DNA from: VBOC01 sp035635475
GTDB lineage: Bacteria > Bacteroidota > Ignavibacteria > UBA10030 > SZUA-254
Reading direction: 5' to 3'
Assembly (NCBI GenBank): GCA_035635475.1
Contig: DASQAZ010000113.1
Location: 1 to 64,000 of the forward strand
Length of the DNA: 64,000 nt
Translations under genes and position numbers: made by a program
The notes under the pieces: generated by a model
The model's input: the letters and a program-made list of their open reading frames with translations, nothing else
What the model was told of the DNA's origin: nothing
Database searches by the model: none
Shown: positions 43,453-53,200 of the stretch, piece by piece
Layout of the letters: each line of letters begins with the position of its first letter
Position numbering within the stretch: the first letter of the stretch is position 1

Positions 43453-44436
43453 ATGATGAGCCATCGAGCAGGAGGGACCCGGGGAGGCTTGACGCTGTCG
43501 GTCTTGCTTCTCTCGTCCGGTCTCTGGAGTATAACCGCCCTCGCCGGCGAAAAGCCCGCGATTTCTTTGACTGGTCACGCGAGCACCGATTTTTTCGGTA
43601 CCGCGCTCGCGATACACTGCGATCAATGGTCTCCCACGCATCCGTCGCCGATGTTCGACCAGGAGACTCCTCCGGACGAAGAGAAGTCGCCGTGGCTTGC
43701 CGGCACCCTTTCCCTTGCGGTTCCCGGCACCGGGGAGTTTTACTCGAACAGCTACCTCAAAGCGGGAATGTTCGTGGCGTTTGAAGCGGCGTCGTGGATC
43801 GTCGCCTATACGTATAATAAGAAGGGCGACCGGCAAACCGGGGATTTTCAAACCTTTGCGAACGAACACTACAGCGCGTGGCGGTATGCGAAATGGACGC
43901 TCGACAATGTCGGCGGTCTCACGAATGGGGCGCACAGCTCAGCCGACTACGATCCGCTTCGGGACGGGCCGGACGCCCCCTGCAACGCGCCATTCGCCTG
44001 CGTCAATTGGGTAGAACTCAACAGAATGGAGCGGGATATCTCGAGTGTCTTAAGCCCCCCGACCGGATACACGCATCAAATGCCGTACTTCGGCGAACAG
44101 CAGTACTATGAATTGATCGGAAAGTACGATCAGTTTAGCCGGGGATGGGATGACGCCGATCTGGGGCCCTACACCCAGCAGCCGACAGGCATCAAGAGCA
44201 ACTCAAAATTATTTTACCAATACTCCGCGATGCGCGCCAAGGCGAACAGCTATTACGATGTCGCCAGCACCTGGGTGAGCGTGGTTGTGGTCAACCACAT
44301 TGTCAGCGCTCTCGACGCTTTCTGGTCCGCGACCCGGTTTAATAAGTCGCTGCACGCAGACGTGAAAATGAGAGTTCAGCCCACGCCGTTCGGCGTTGTC
44401 CCCGTCACCGAAGCGAGGATCGAGTACACGTTTTGA
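43453..44436 (+). CDS. DUF5683-like membrane-associated protein
   Basis: This 327-residue protein starts at MMSHRAGG, with AGAAAGGAACGG just upstream. A signal peptide runs to about residue 35. Hydrophobic helices at about 76-120 follow a LAVPGTGEFYSNSYLKAG motif like the DUF5683 core (PGxGxxYNxxYxKA). A soluble region with two cysteines (CNAPFAC) and a second hydrophobic stretch near the C-terminus complete it. DUF5683 proteins are common in Bacteroidota and of unknown function. The open frame begins further back within the fusion gene, but that part is a shadow. Likely last in the porU operon. Confidence 0.7.
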   Translation: MMSHRAGGTRGGLTLSVLLLSSGLWSITALAGEKPAISLTGHASTDFFGTALAIHCDQWSPTHPSPMFDQETPPDEEKSPWLAGTLSLAVPGTGEFYSNSYLKAGMFVAFEAASWIVAYTYNKKGDRQTGDFQTFANEHYSAWRYAKWTLDNVGGLTNGAHSSADYDPLRDGPDAPCNAPFACVNWVELNRMERDISSVLSPPTGYTHQMPYFGEQQYYELIGKYDQFSRGWDDADLGPYTQQPTGIKSNSKLFYQYSAMRAKANSYYDVASTWVSVVVVNHIVSALDAFWSATRFNKSLHADVKMRVQPTPFGVVPVTEARIEYTF

Positions 44437-44453
44437 TGCCGCACGGCGGGACC
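44437..44453. repeat. GC-rich intergenic motif copy 1
   Basis: CCGCACGGCGGGACC directly follows a stop codon. The same core recurs at 54202-54236 and, inverted, at 57999-58014. Confidence 0.4.
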
Positions 44454-44467
44454 AAGTGGGAGGGATC

Positions 44468-45556
44468 TTATTTCTCCACTCGCACCAGGTTGTAAATTCC
44501 CGCGGCGAGGAAGATGATATTCGCCAGCCAGGCCGTCACGAGCGGGTCAAGATCTCCGTTGTATCCGAACGCCTGGCTCACCTTCAGGAATATCATGTAA
44601 ATAAAACAGACGGCGAGCGCGATCCCGAACTCCACGCCCAGTCCGCTGCGGCGCTTCACCGAAGAGAACGGGATTCCGAAAATGACCACGATGACGCTCG
44701 CGAACGGAAAGGCGATCTTGCCGTAGAAATCGACAAGCCAGCGCGCCACCTCCTGTCCGCCGCGCTGCTGATTCGTGATAAACTGCTTCAGGTCGTTGTA
44801 ATCCATTTCATCGGGCTTCTCCTGCTTTTTCCGGATATCCTCCGCCGAAAAATTGAGCGCTGCGATCGGCCGGGCCGCGAATGCGTCGAGGTATTCCTTT
44901 CCCCGATCGAACCTCCGTTCTGTTCCATTGATGAGCGTCCAGGATTTCTGCACGGGGTCCCAACGCATTTCGCTTGCGTCGTAGCGTCCGACGAGGGTGG
45001 TGGGATCCTTCGCGTCGAAGTCCTGTATGCTGACCCGCCGCGCTACCTGCCGGCTGTCGTCGAACATCGCGATCGAGAGGATCCTGGTGGGGGAATCCTG
45101 AATGAAAATATTGTTTTCGGAGACAAATTCGATGTTCTTCTGAAAGTAGCTCCTGCCGAGCTCGAGTTTTTTCTTATTGGCAAACGGCACGACCCAGCCG
45201 TTGAAGTAGATAGAGGCCCCGCTCACGATGAACGCAAAAATCACGAGCGGAGCCATAAAACGGTAGAGGCTCATGCCGCTTGATTTCAGCGTGGTCAGCT
45301 CATTGAAGGTGGATAACCGTCCTGTCGTGAAGAGTGCGGAGAGGAGCATCGCCACAGGGATCATGAGCTTGGCGATTTCAGGAAGAAAATAAAGATAATA
45401 GGTTGCGATGATGCCGAATCCTGCACTGCGGTCCAGAAAATCATCCAGGTTCTCCATCATGTCCACGACGACGAAGAGAACCATGAACGCTGCAAGAGCC
45501 GCGACCGCCGTGATGATGAATTGACGGAGTACGTACCGGTCGATGGTGTTCATCAT
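44468..45556 (-). CDS. LptF/LptG-family LPS export permease
   Basis: A YjgP/YjgQ permease, one half of the LptBFG inner-membrane complex that extracts LPS. It is 362 residues from the MM start at 45556; the longer open frame is a shadow extending through the upstream gene. TM helices are near residues 15-40, 58-78, 100-120, with a periplasmic beta-jellyroll-like region (about 130-260) and three C-terminal helices. The upstream permease gene overlaps by 4 bases (ATGA), so the two are coupled. Which of the pair is LptF and which LptG is not decided here. Confidence 0.9.
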   Translation of the reverse strand: MMNTIDRYVLRQFIITAVAALAAFMVLFVVVDMMENLDDFLDRSAGFGIIATYYLYFLPEIAKLMIPVAMLLSALFTTGRLSTFNELTTLKSSGMSLYRFMAPLVIFAFIVSGASIYFNGWVVPFANKKKLELGRSYFQKNIEFVSENNIFIQDSPTRILSIAMFDDSRQVARRVSIQDFDAKDPTTLVGRYDASEMRWDPVQKSWTLINGTERRFDRGKEYLDAFAARPIAALNFSAEDIRKKQEKPDEMDYNDLKQFITNQQRGGQEVARWLVDFYGKIAFPFASVIVVIFGIPFSSVKRRSGLGVEFGIALAVCFIYMIFLKVSQAFGYNGDLDPLVTAWLANIIFLAAGIYNLVRVEK

Positions 45557-46986
45557 TGGCCGGATTGACCTTCGCCGGGCGGCTCGGGATTCCGCAAGGA
45601 ACGGGGGAGGAACTTCCGGAACCACCGCCAGTTTATGAATAAATTTTCGCGGCCCATGCGTAGCGTCAGGTAAATCCCAAGGCAGCCGATCAGGATATTT
45701 GCCCCCCACATCCCGACCCAGGGGGGGATAATCGCGCGGTCGGCCAGTTTCTCCCCGCCGATGAGGGACGCCCAGTAGAGAAGAAAAAATCCAAAGCTCA
45801 TCGATGCGGCAACGGCAAACGTTCCGCGCCTCGCCATGATGCCGAGAGGCGCGCCGATGAACACGAAGACAATGCAGGCAACGGGAATCGCATACTTCTT
45901 GTGGATCTCTACTACATACTGGTTGATCTGGTCCCGATTGTATTTGATAAGCATCATCTGATTGTCGACGGCGTTCGCCATCGAATGCGCCCTATTAAGC
46001 GCGAGCTGAACGGCCTGCTCGTGGACCGGGGCGGTGACCGCGGGAGGACCGCCGGGCCGCGGAGCCGGCACCTCATGGAACGCCTGGCCTCCGTTTCGCC
46101 GGTCCGGCATCCCGAAGCCGGAAAATGGGTACGATTCGTTCCGGACAACCTGGTCGAGCGCGGCGGCATTCGCCTGCTCAAGACTGTCGACGAGATGTTG
46201 CATGTCCTGCGCGCTGAGTTCCCTGTCCCCCCGGCCAAATGCATTTTCATTCGAGCGCTCGAAATCGAATCCCTCCGCGTTCATGACGATGCGATGGCGG
46301 ACGTAACGCATTTTCCGGTATTCCTGGAGAGTGGTTGTGCCGAGCTGGTGAATCTCACCGTTGTACAAATCCATGATGAGTTTCCGCTGATCCGGCGTAA
46401 AGGTTACAGTTCCCCGCTCCGCGGTGACCACGACATTCGTCCCGGGATCGGTGTAGTCGTAGATCGTGATTCCCTCGAGGTCGTTCGAGTGTTCGAATGT
46501 CTTGCGCGCAAGGATGCTGTAGCCGGCGATATTCTGGGAAAACAATCCGGAGTTGATCGCGAGTGTCGGCTTCACTTTTCGGATATCGACCATCAGAACC
46601 TTGACCCGGTGATTCGCCTCCGGCAGGACGTTGTTATCAAATTGAATCAGGAGAGCCGTCAGAAGTATCGAGGCGATGAATACCGGGGCGATCATCCGGT
46701 ACAGGCTCATGCCACCCGCCTTCATGGCCGTAACCTCGTTCTGTGCCGACAGCGAGCCGAATGCCATCAGGGCGGATACCAGGACGGCCATGGGCACGGC
46801 AAGCACCACCATCCAGGCGAGGCTCAGCGTTATCAACTCGCCGATCACCAGGGAGCTCAGGCCCTTCCCGACAAGCTGATCCGCAAATTTCATTAAAAAT
46901 TGAAGCAGGAACACGAACATCAAGGTCACACATGAGAACAGGAACGGACCGGCATGTGCCTGAAGGATGTGGAATGAGAGCCGCAT
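45553..46986 (-). CDS. LptF/LptG-family LPS export permease
   Basis: This 477-residue partner of the downstream permease starts MRLSFHILQAHAGPFLFSCVTLMFVFLLQFLMKF. It has a conserved GLSSLVIGELITLSLAWMVVLAVPMAVLVSALMAFGSLSAQNE block and C-terminal helices (ACIVFVFIGAPLGIMARRG and the terminal TLRMGRENL). An extra linker of about 60 residues, rich in Pro, Gly and Arg (DRRNGGQAFHEVPAPRPGGPPAV), interrupts the periplasmic part. It sits divergently from sprA. Together with gmhB in this window, it points to LPS or A-LPS biogenesis, which T9SS requires for cargo anchoring. Confidence 0.9.
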   Translation of the reverse strand: MRLSFHILQAHAGPFLFSCVTLMFVFLLQFLMKFADQLVGKGLSSLVIGELITLSLAWMVVLAVPMAVLVSALMAFGSLSAQNEVTAMKAGGMSLYRMIAPVFIASILLTALLIQFDNNVLPEANHRVKVLMVDIRKVKPTLAINSGLFSQNIAGYSILARKTFEHSNDLEGITIYDYTDPGTNVVVTAERGTVTFTPDQRKLIMDLYNGEIHQLGTTTLQEYRKMRYVRHRIVMNAEGFDFERSNENAFGRGDRELSAQDMQHLVDSLEQANAAALDQVVRNESYPFSGFGMPDRRNGGQAFHEVPAPRPGGPPAVTAPVHEQAVQLALNRAHSMANAVDNQMMLIKYNRDQINQYVVEIHKKYAIPVACIVFVFIGAPLGIMARRGTFAVAASMSFGFFLLYWASLIGGEKLADRAIIPPWVGMWGANILIGCLGIYLTLRMGRENLFINWRWFRKFLPRSLRNPEPPGEGQSGQ

Positions 46987-47166
46987 AATGAAATATAGCG
47001 TCAGAAGAGGCGATTTCCAAGCCCCTTTGCTGCCGCCGAGTGACCGGAGATAAGCTCACCGAAAGGGTACTTGCTTATGAAGACGCATTTGGCTACCTTT
47101 TTCAAGCACTCAATGGAGCGAAAGGAGCCGTTTAGTATCGAATCTTGGTGACTGTTTAATTGTGCC

Positions 47167-47182
47167 CACGGGTTTTCCCGTG
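47167..47182 (+). promoter_or_regulatory. small hairpin upstream of sprA
   Basis: CACGGG and CCCGTG (6 bp) enclose a TTTT loop, 73 bases before the preferred sprA start. There is no T-tract after it, so a terminator role is unlikely. Confidence 0.3.
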
Positions 47183-47194
47183 TAACGTCACAAT

Positions 47195-47227
47195 TTTGTA
47201 GACAACAGGACGATAATACTAAGTTTG
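47195..47227 (+). promoter_or_regulatory. putative Bacteroidota-type promoter of sprA
   Basis: TTTG (47195-47198), 21 bases, then TAAGTTTG (47220-47227), which matches the TAnnTTTG -7 element used by Bacteroidota sigma factors. It would start transcription near 47233, after the TTG at 47225, and so favours the ATG at 47255 as the sprA start. Confidence 0.35.
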
Positions 47228-47254
47228 GCCGACATTCGCTCACCCCTGCGCGGG

Positions 47255-50200
47255 ATGATCCCGCCTCCCTATACCCGCGCTCATACCCGTGTAATCCTCC
47301 TTGCGTTGGCGCTCAATGCCGTCGCTTTGTTATTGCCGACGCCCGCCGGGGCGCAGGTCCCGCCGGCGGTTGCCGACTCGCTGCGCCTCGACAGTCTGCA
47401 GAGAGGCCTCATCTTTCCATTCCCCGGCATCAACGATACGACCAATGTGCGCCTGCGCGGAAGGGGCCGTGACTCGCTTCACGCGGGGCGCGACTCTCTG
47501 GGATTCCTCCGCGACTCACTCCGCGGCCGCGGCGAATCGGGCGTGAAGATCGATACGGCCTGGGTCCCGTATCTCGATTCGACGTCGCGATTGCAGCAGT
47601 TTATACACCGGCGATCCGATATGCCGATGGTGGAACTATTTCCGCGCGAGAATTACAGCCTTTACCTGGACGTGCGTTCGGCCGCATACAACCGGCGATT
47701 CGAACTCGATTCCGCCGGCCGCTCGGTCACCGTGCGGGAACAGGTCAACGGCAAGGACGTAAAAATCCCGGTGTCGGTGCCGCTGGAAGATTATATCGGG
47801 CTCCGATCCCGCGAGGAAAAGAGACGATCGTGGCGTGAGCTCGTGACACGGTACCAGTACAAAGAGACCCAGGACCAGCTCGGAGGATTTCTCTCTTCGC
47901 TCACGAATATCGAAATACCCGTTCCTGCAAACCCGATCCTCAGCATCTTCGGCGGCCGGGGAATAAAACTCAATGTTTCGGGCGCAGTGGATATCCGGGG
48001 GGCGTTCCGCAACCAGTCGTCGGATCAGGTGACGCTCTCGCGCCAGGATCAATCGCGAAGCGAGCCGGATTTCAACCAGACCGTTCAGGTGAACGTCAAC
48101 GGGACGATCGGAGACAAGCTGAATATCCTCGCCGACTGGAACACACAGCGCACATTCGAGTACGAGAACCAGCTCAAGATCAAGTACACGGGATACGAGG
48201 ACGAAGTCGTTCAGAGCGTGGAGGCGGGCAATGTCTCCCTCCAGACTCCTTCGCTCGTCGGGGGCGGGCAGGCGCTCTTCGGCATCAAGGCGAGAATGCA
48301 GGCAGGACCCCTGACGCTCACCACGCTTGTCTCGCAGAAGAAGGGGCAGACGAAGGAGCTCACGCTCACCGGCGGAGCCCAATCGAGCGAGTTCCCCGTT
48401 CTTCCGACGTCGTACGCAAAGAACTACTACTTTGTCGATACACTGTATCGAAAATTCTACGCGAATCTTCACAGCTCACCCGCACCGACGATCGGCCCCG
48501 ACGTGACGGAGAATCAAATCCTGCAGATTGACGTCTGGCAGAGTCTCCTCAATAATACTCCGAGCGCCACCGGAACGTACGTCACGGCCTCTGCGTATGT
48601 CAATCTGCCCGGGCACCCGAGCGATGTTTCGTATGCCCCCGATTTTGTCGCCACCTTTGATACCACCTCGCCCGGCAACTATAAGAGAGGGTACTGGACG
48701 AGACTCGATCCGACGAAGGACTACCGCTATGACAAGTCCGCGGGCACGGTTACGCTTCTTACAAGCGTCGTCGATGCGCAGGCGATTGCGGTGAATTACA
48801 CCATCGTCGGCGCGGGCGGAAGAAATCAAGTCTACGGCGACAGCGTCGGACATAATTTGTATCTCAAGCTCATCAAACCGGAAAACATTCAGGACCATCC
48901 GGGTTATAAGCCGGCGTGGGACCTCATGTTGAAAAATATCTATCCGCTCGGGGGGAGGGACCTGAAAGAGGAGGGCTTTAAGTTCAAGGTTCTGCGGCAC
49001 AGAGACGGCACGACGGACGATTTTCAGATTTACGGTACGAACCTCCTGGCGGTGCTCGGACTCGACCGATTTGATGCGGCGAAAACCCCAAAGGCCGGCG
49101 GTGACGGTGAGTTCGATTTTATTAAAGGCGTGACCGTCGACGTGGAACGGGCCGAGATCATTTTTCCCTCGCTGCGTCCGTTCGATTCGACCATCGTCCA
49201 GTATTTCAGGGGCATCGGAAAGGCGATTTCCGATTCCCTTCTCTTTAGCGATATCTATGATACGACGGCGACAGCGGCACAATACAACGCGGTGAAAAAC
49301 CGCTACTTCATGCAAGTTACGTCATCGACATCCCAATCGAGCCGATATCAGCTTGGGTTTAACCTCGTGGAGGGAAGCGTTCAGGTGCTCTGGAACGGCA
49401 CGCCCCTGCTGCCGACCGTCGACTACACGGTGGATTACATCGTGGGGGAGGTCATTATTCGCAAGCCCGAAGCACTCCTTCCGGGTGCGAGCGTTCAGGT
49501 GAAGTACGAGCAAAACGATCTGTTTCAGCTTGCGTCCAAAACGCTGATCGGAGCTCGCGGCGAGATGGTAAACCTGTTTCCCAATACCAACATTGGTTTT
49601 ACGGTCATGAGCCTCTCCCAGGCCACGCTGAGCGATAAAGTGCGATTGGGCGAGGAACCCACCAGTAATATGATCATGGGGTTCGATGCTTCGACATCAT
49701 TCAACCTGCCGTTTCTGACGCAGGCAATTGACGCGCTTCCGTTCATCCGCACCCGGGAAATGTCGAGCATCAGATTCGGCGGTGAAGCAGCGTACGTCCT
49801 TCCCAATCCAAATACGAAGACCAGCACCATCACCGATGATAACGGTGCGAGCATCGCCTACCTCGATGATTTTGAAGGAGCCAGGAGGACGATCCCTCTG
49901 CCGATCAGCTACTCAGCCTGGCATCTGGCCAGCGCGCCTGCGTATAGCTTGTTGGGAGCAGGCCTGACGAACGAAAAAAAGACATATGCCAAGGGAAGGC
50001 TGGTTTGGTACAACCGGCTGCCAAGTGACGTGGTCTCCCAGGAGATCTGGCCGCACCGGGAAGTGCGGACAGGCGAAAACCTCGTGACGGTATTGAATCT
50101 TGACTATGATCCCCGTCATCGGGGGATGTACAATTTTTCGCCGAAACTCGATTCCACGCTTCACCGCCCGGGAGGGGGATATGATTTCCCCGACACCGAT

Positions 50201-53200
50201 GGCCGGAAGCTCCGGCAAAGGAACTGGGGAGGCATCATGCGGTACATTTCGAACGCGGCAGGGCTTATCGACCAGAACATCGCCTACCTCGAGCTCTGGA
50301 TAAAACCCATAACCCCCGATCAGCAGGATCTCAGGCACGGAAAGTTGTTCATCGACCTCGGCCGCGTCAATGAAGATGTCATACCCAACGGGAGCTTGAA
50401 TTCAGAAGACATCATCAAGACGCCGCAAAATCCTGAGGGAATTCCAAACGGCGTGCTCAACACCGGCGAGGATGTCGGCCTCGACATGCTTGCCGACAGC
50501 GCCGAGCAGCGCGTGTACGCGGGTTTTGTCGCTTCCAATAGCGGCGATCCGGATGTCAATCCGAACGACCCGAGCGGTGACGATTGGTCTTATGCCACGG
50601 GGGACTCGAATTTCAGCAAGATCAACGGAGTCGAGGGGAATGTCAACGGTGTCGACGGCCGCCTGCCCGATACGGAGGATCTGAATAGCAATGGCGCGGT
50701 GGACCAGGTGGATCAATACAATGAATACGAAGTGCCGCTCGACAGTGTGTATTACGATTCGCTGGGGATTGAACAGCGAAACACGTTGATTGTCGGGGGC
50801 GACACATGGCACCAGATTCGCATACCGCTCTTCAGTCCGTCCCGAATCATCGGCGGGGATCGCTCGGCAGGATCGGTGCTGAGCGAGGTGCAGTACGTTC
50901 GGCTCTGGATGTCGGGGTTCGAGAGTCCCGTGCGCCTTCGGATTGCAGAGATGAATTTCGTCGGTAATCAGTGGATCCAGAGGTCGACGGGGGACTCGAC
51001 GCTTAAAGTCTCTGTTGTGAACATCGAAGATAACCCGAGCTACACAAGCCCGCCCGGAGTCATCCGCGAACGCGATAAGACCCAGCCCGACAGGATCATC
51101 TTCGGCAACGAACAATCCCTTTCCCTCGTCCTGAATGGGCTGCGCCGGGGGGAAACGCGTCAGGTTTATCGTTCGTTCGCCGTGAGACCTCTGGACCTTT
51201 TCAACTATAAGACAATGAAGATGTTCGTGCACGGCGACCCGGCGATTGGATACTATGCGCCGGACCGCTACGACGCGGAGGCTTTCATCCGCTTCGGCTC
51301 AGACTCGCTGAACTTCTACGAATACCGCCAGCCGATCCGGCCGGGGTGGGATCCGCTCAACGACATGAATATCATCTTTTCACAACTCACGTCTGTCAAG
51401 GCGACGCGTGACTCGCTGAATAAGTTATACAGGATTGACGTGCCGAATGGCCATCCGGGAGCGACCTATGGCGTACAGGGAAACCCGTCCCTGAGGCAAA
51501 TCCGCGAGATTTCTATCGGGATTACAAATCCGGCGCTCCAGGGGGGCACTGTCCCTCTCGTCGGCCAGATCTGGGTCAACGAACTGCGGCTAACCGATGT
51601 GGATAATTCCAAAGGATTCGCGTATCGCTTCGACACGCAGGTCAAGCTGGCGGACCTGGGCGGCGTGAGCTTCAACTATTCGAAAACAGATCCTTTCTTC
51701 CACGGCCTCGATCAGCGGTTCGGCGGCCAGACCACGCAGGTGAACTGGGGTGTGAATGCGAATGCCTCTCTCGAGCATTTCTTTTCGCAGGATTGGCAGG
51801 GAACGACGATCCCGGTCGGCTATTCGCATTCAGAGGGCCTCATCAAGCCGAGGTATCTGCCGAACAGCGATGTGGTCGTCGTCGAAGCTGCGAATCTCGC
51901 CGCGAGGGGCGCTGCACCTGATCACGCTGCTGCGGTTACCGACAGCGTTGTCACGACCTCACAAACGCTCCACGTGCAGGACTCCTACTCGATTCCGAAT
52001 TTCCGTCTGGCGCTTCCGAGCCAGGCATGGTATGTGCGCGATACCTTCAGCAAGCTTTCCTGGGCGTTCAATTATTCGACTTCCCACGATCGGGATCCTG
52101 CCATTACGATGAGGAGGAGCTGGCAATGGAACTTCAAGCTCAGTTATGGCGTCGCCCTGCCTTCCGATTATTACATCCAGCCGTTCAAACATCTGTTCAA
52201 CGGGATCTTCATCCTGGATTCCTACAAGGATTGGAAATTTTATTTACTGCCGATCACGAGCCTCTCGGCGAATGTCGGCGCGCAGCGTTCGCGCACCTAT
52301 GAGGTGTCACGCGATCCCGCGAGTACACCCCGCGATTCCCGGAATTTCTCCGGCGGAAAGTCGTTCGGCTTCGGATGGAAATTGACTGAAGGCGGGCTCT
52401 CCGGACTCTCCGGCGATTACGGCCTGTCACTCGATCGCAATCTGTTAGTCCTGGACAACGATTCGGCGGGCCGCGGCCTCTCATCAATATTCAAGGATAT
52501 CTTTTTCAAGGGCGCCGACAGCCGTTATGGTCAACGGGTGACGTTCAATTCAAAGCCTAGAATTCCCGATGTGTTCGATATTCCGAAGTATCTCACGCTG
52601 AATGCAGGGTATGCCGTCAACTACGCCTGGCAGAACGCATTTCAGAATGGGGATATCGGGAAGAGCGCGGGATTCGATAATAATGTGACGCTCTCGTTCG
52701 ACTTCCGGCTAAAGTCGCTCTTCGATCCGTTGTTTCAGTCGAAGGCCGAACCCGTCCCGGCAGCCCCCAGGAGCCCGTCGGATTCAACGGCCGGCAAGGG
52801 AGAAAAGAAGGATAACCTCGGCTCCCTGCTTGCAGGCCTGAAAACGGCGGCGACCATCTTTCTGAAGATTCCGTTCCTCGATTATGAGACGATCAACATC
52901 TCCTTTGCGCAGACAAATCATGCCGCCAATAGCGGCGTCGTTGGATCGACCGGATTCCGGAATTTCTGGGGGCGATTGCCCTTTCAGGGATCGGTGCCCG
53001 AGTACGGCCCGTCGCGGCTGTATCAGTTGGGACTGATCTCCGATCCGAGCGGCTCCCTCCGGTTCAGCCCACATTCAGGCTTCCCGTATTTTGGATGGTC
53101 AACGGTGCCCGGGGTAAGGGCTCCGAACGCTCAGCTTGCCGACCAGTACGGTCAGACGAACAGCATCGCGCTCAGGACAAATCGGCCGCTTTGGCCGGGG

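Noticed and set aside
44396..45283. 295-codon frame opposite an LptF/LptG gene
   Set aside because: Composition-driven shadow; the opposite strand has a clear permease.
45901..46896. 331-codon frame opposite the other LptF/LptG gene
   Set aside because: Same reason; no recognisable domain.
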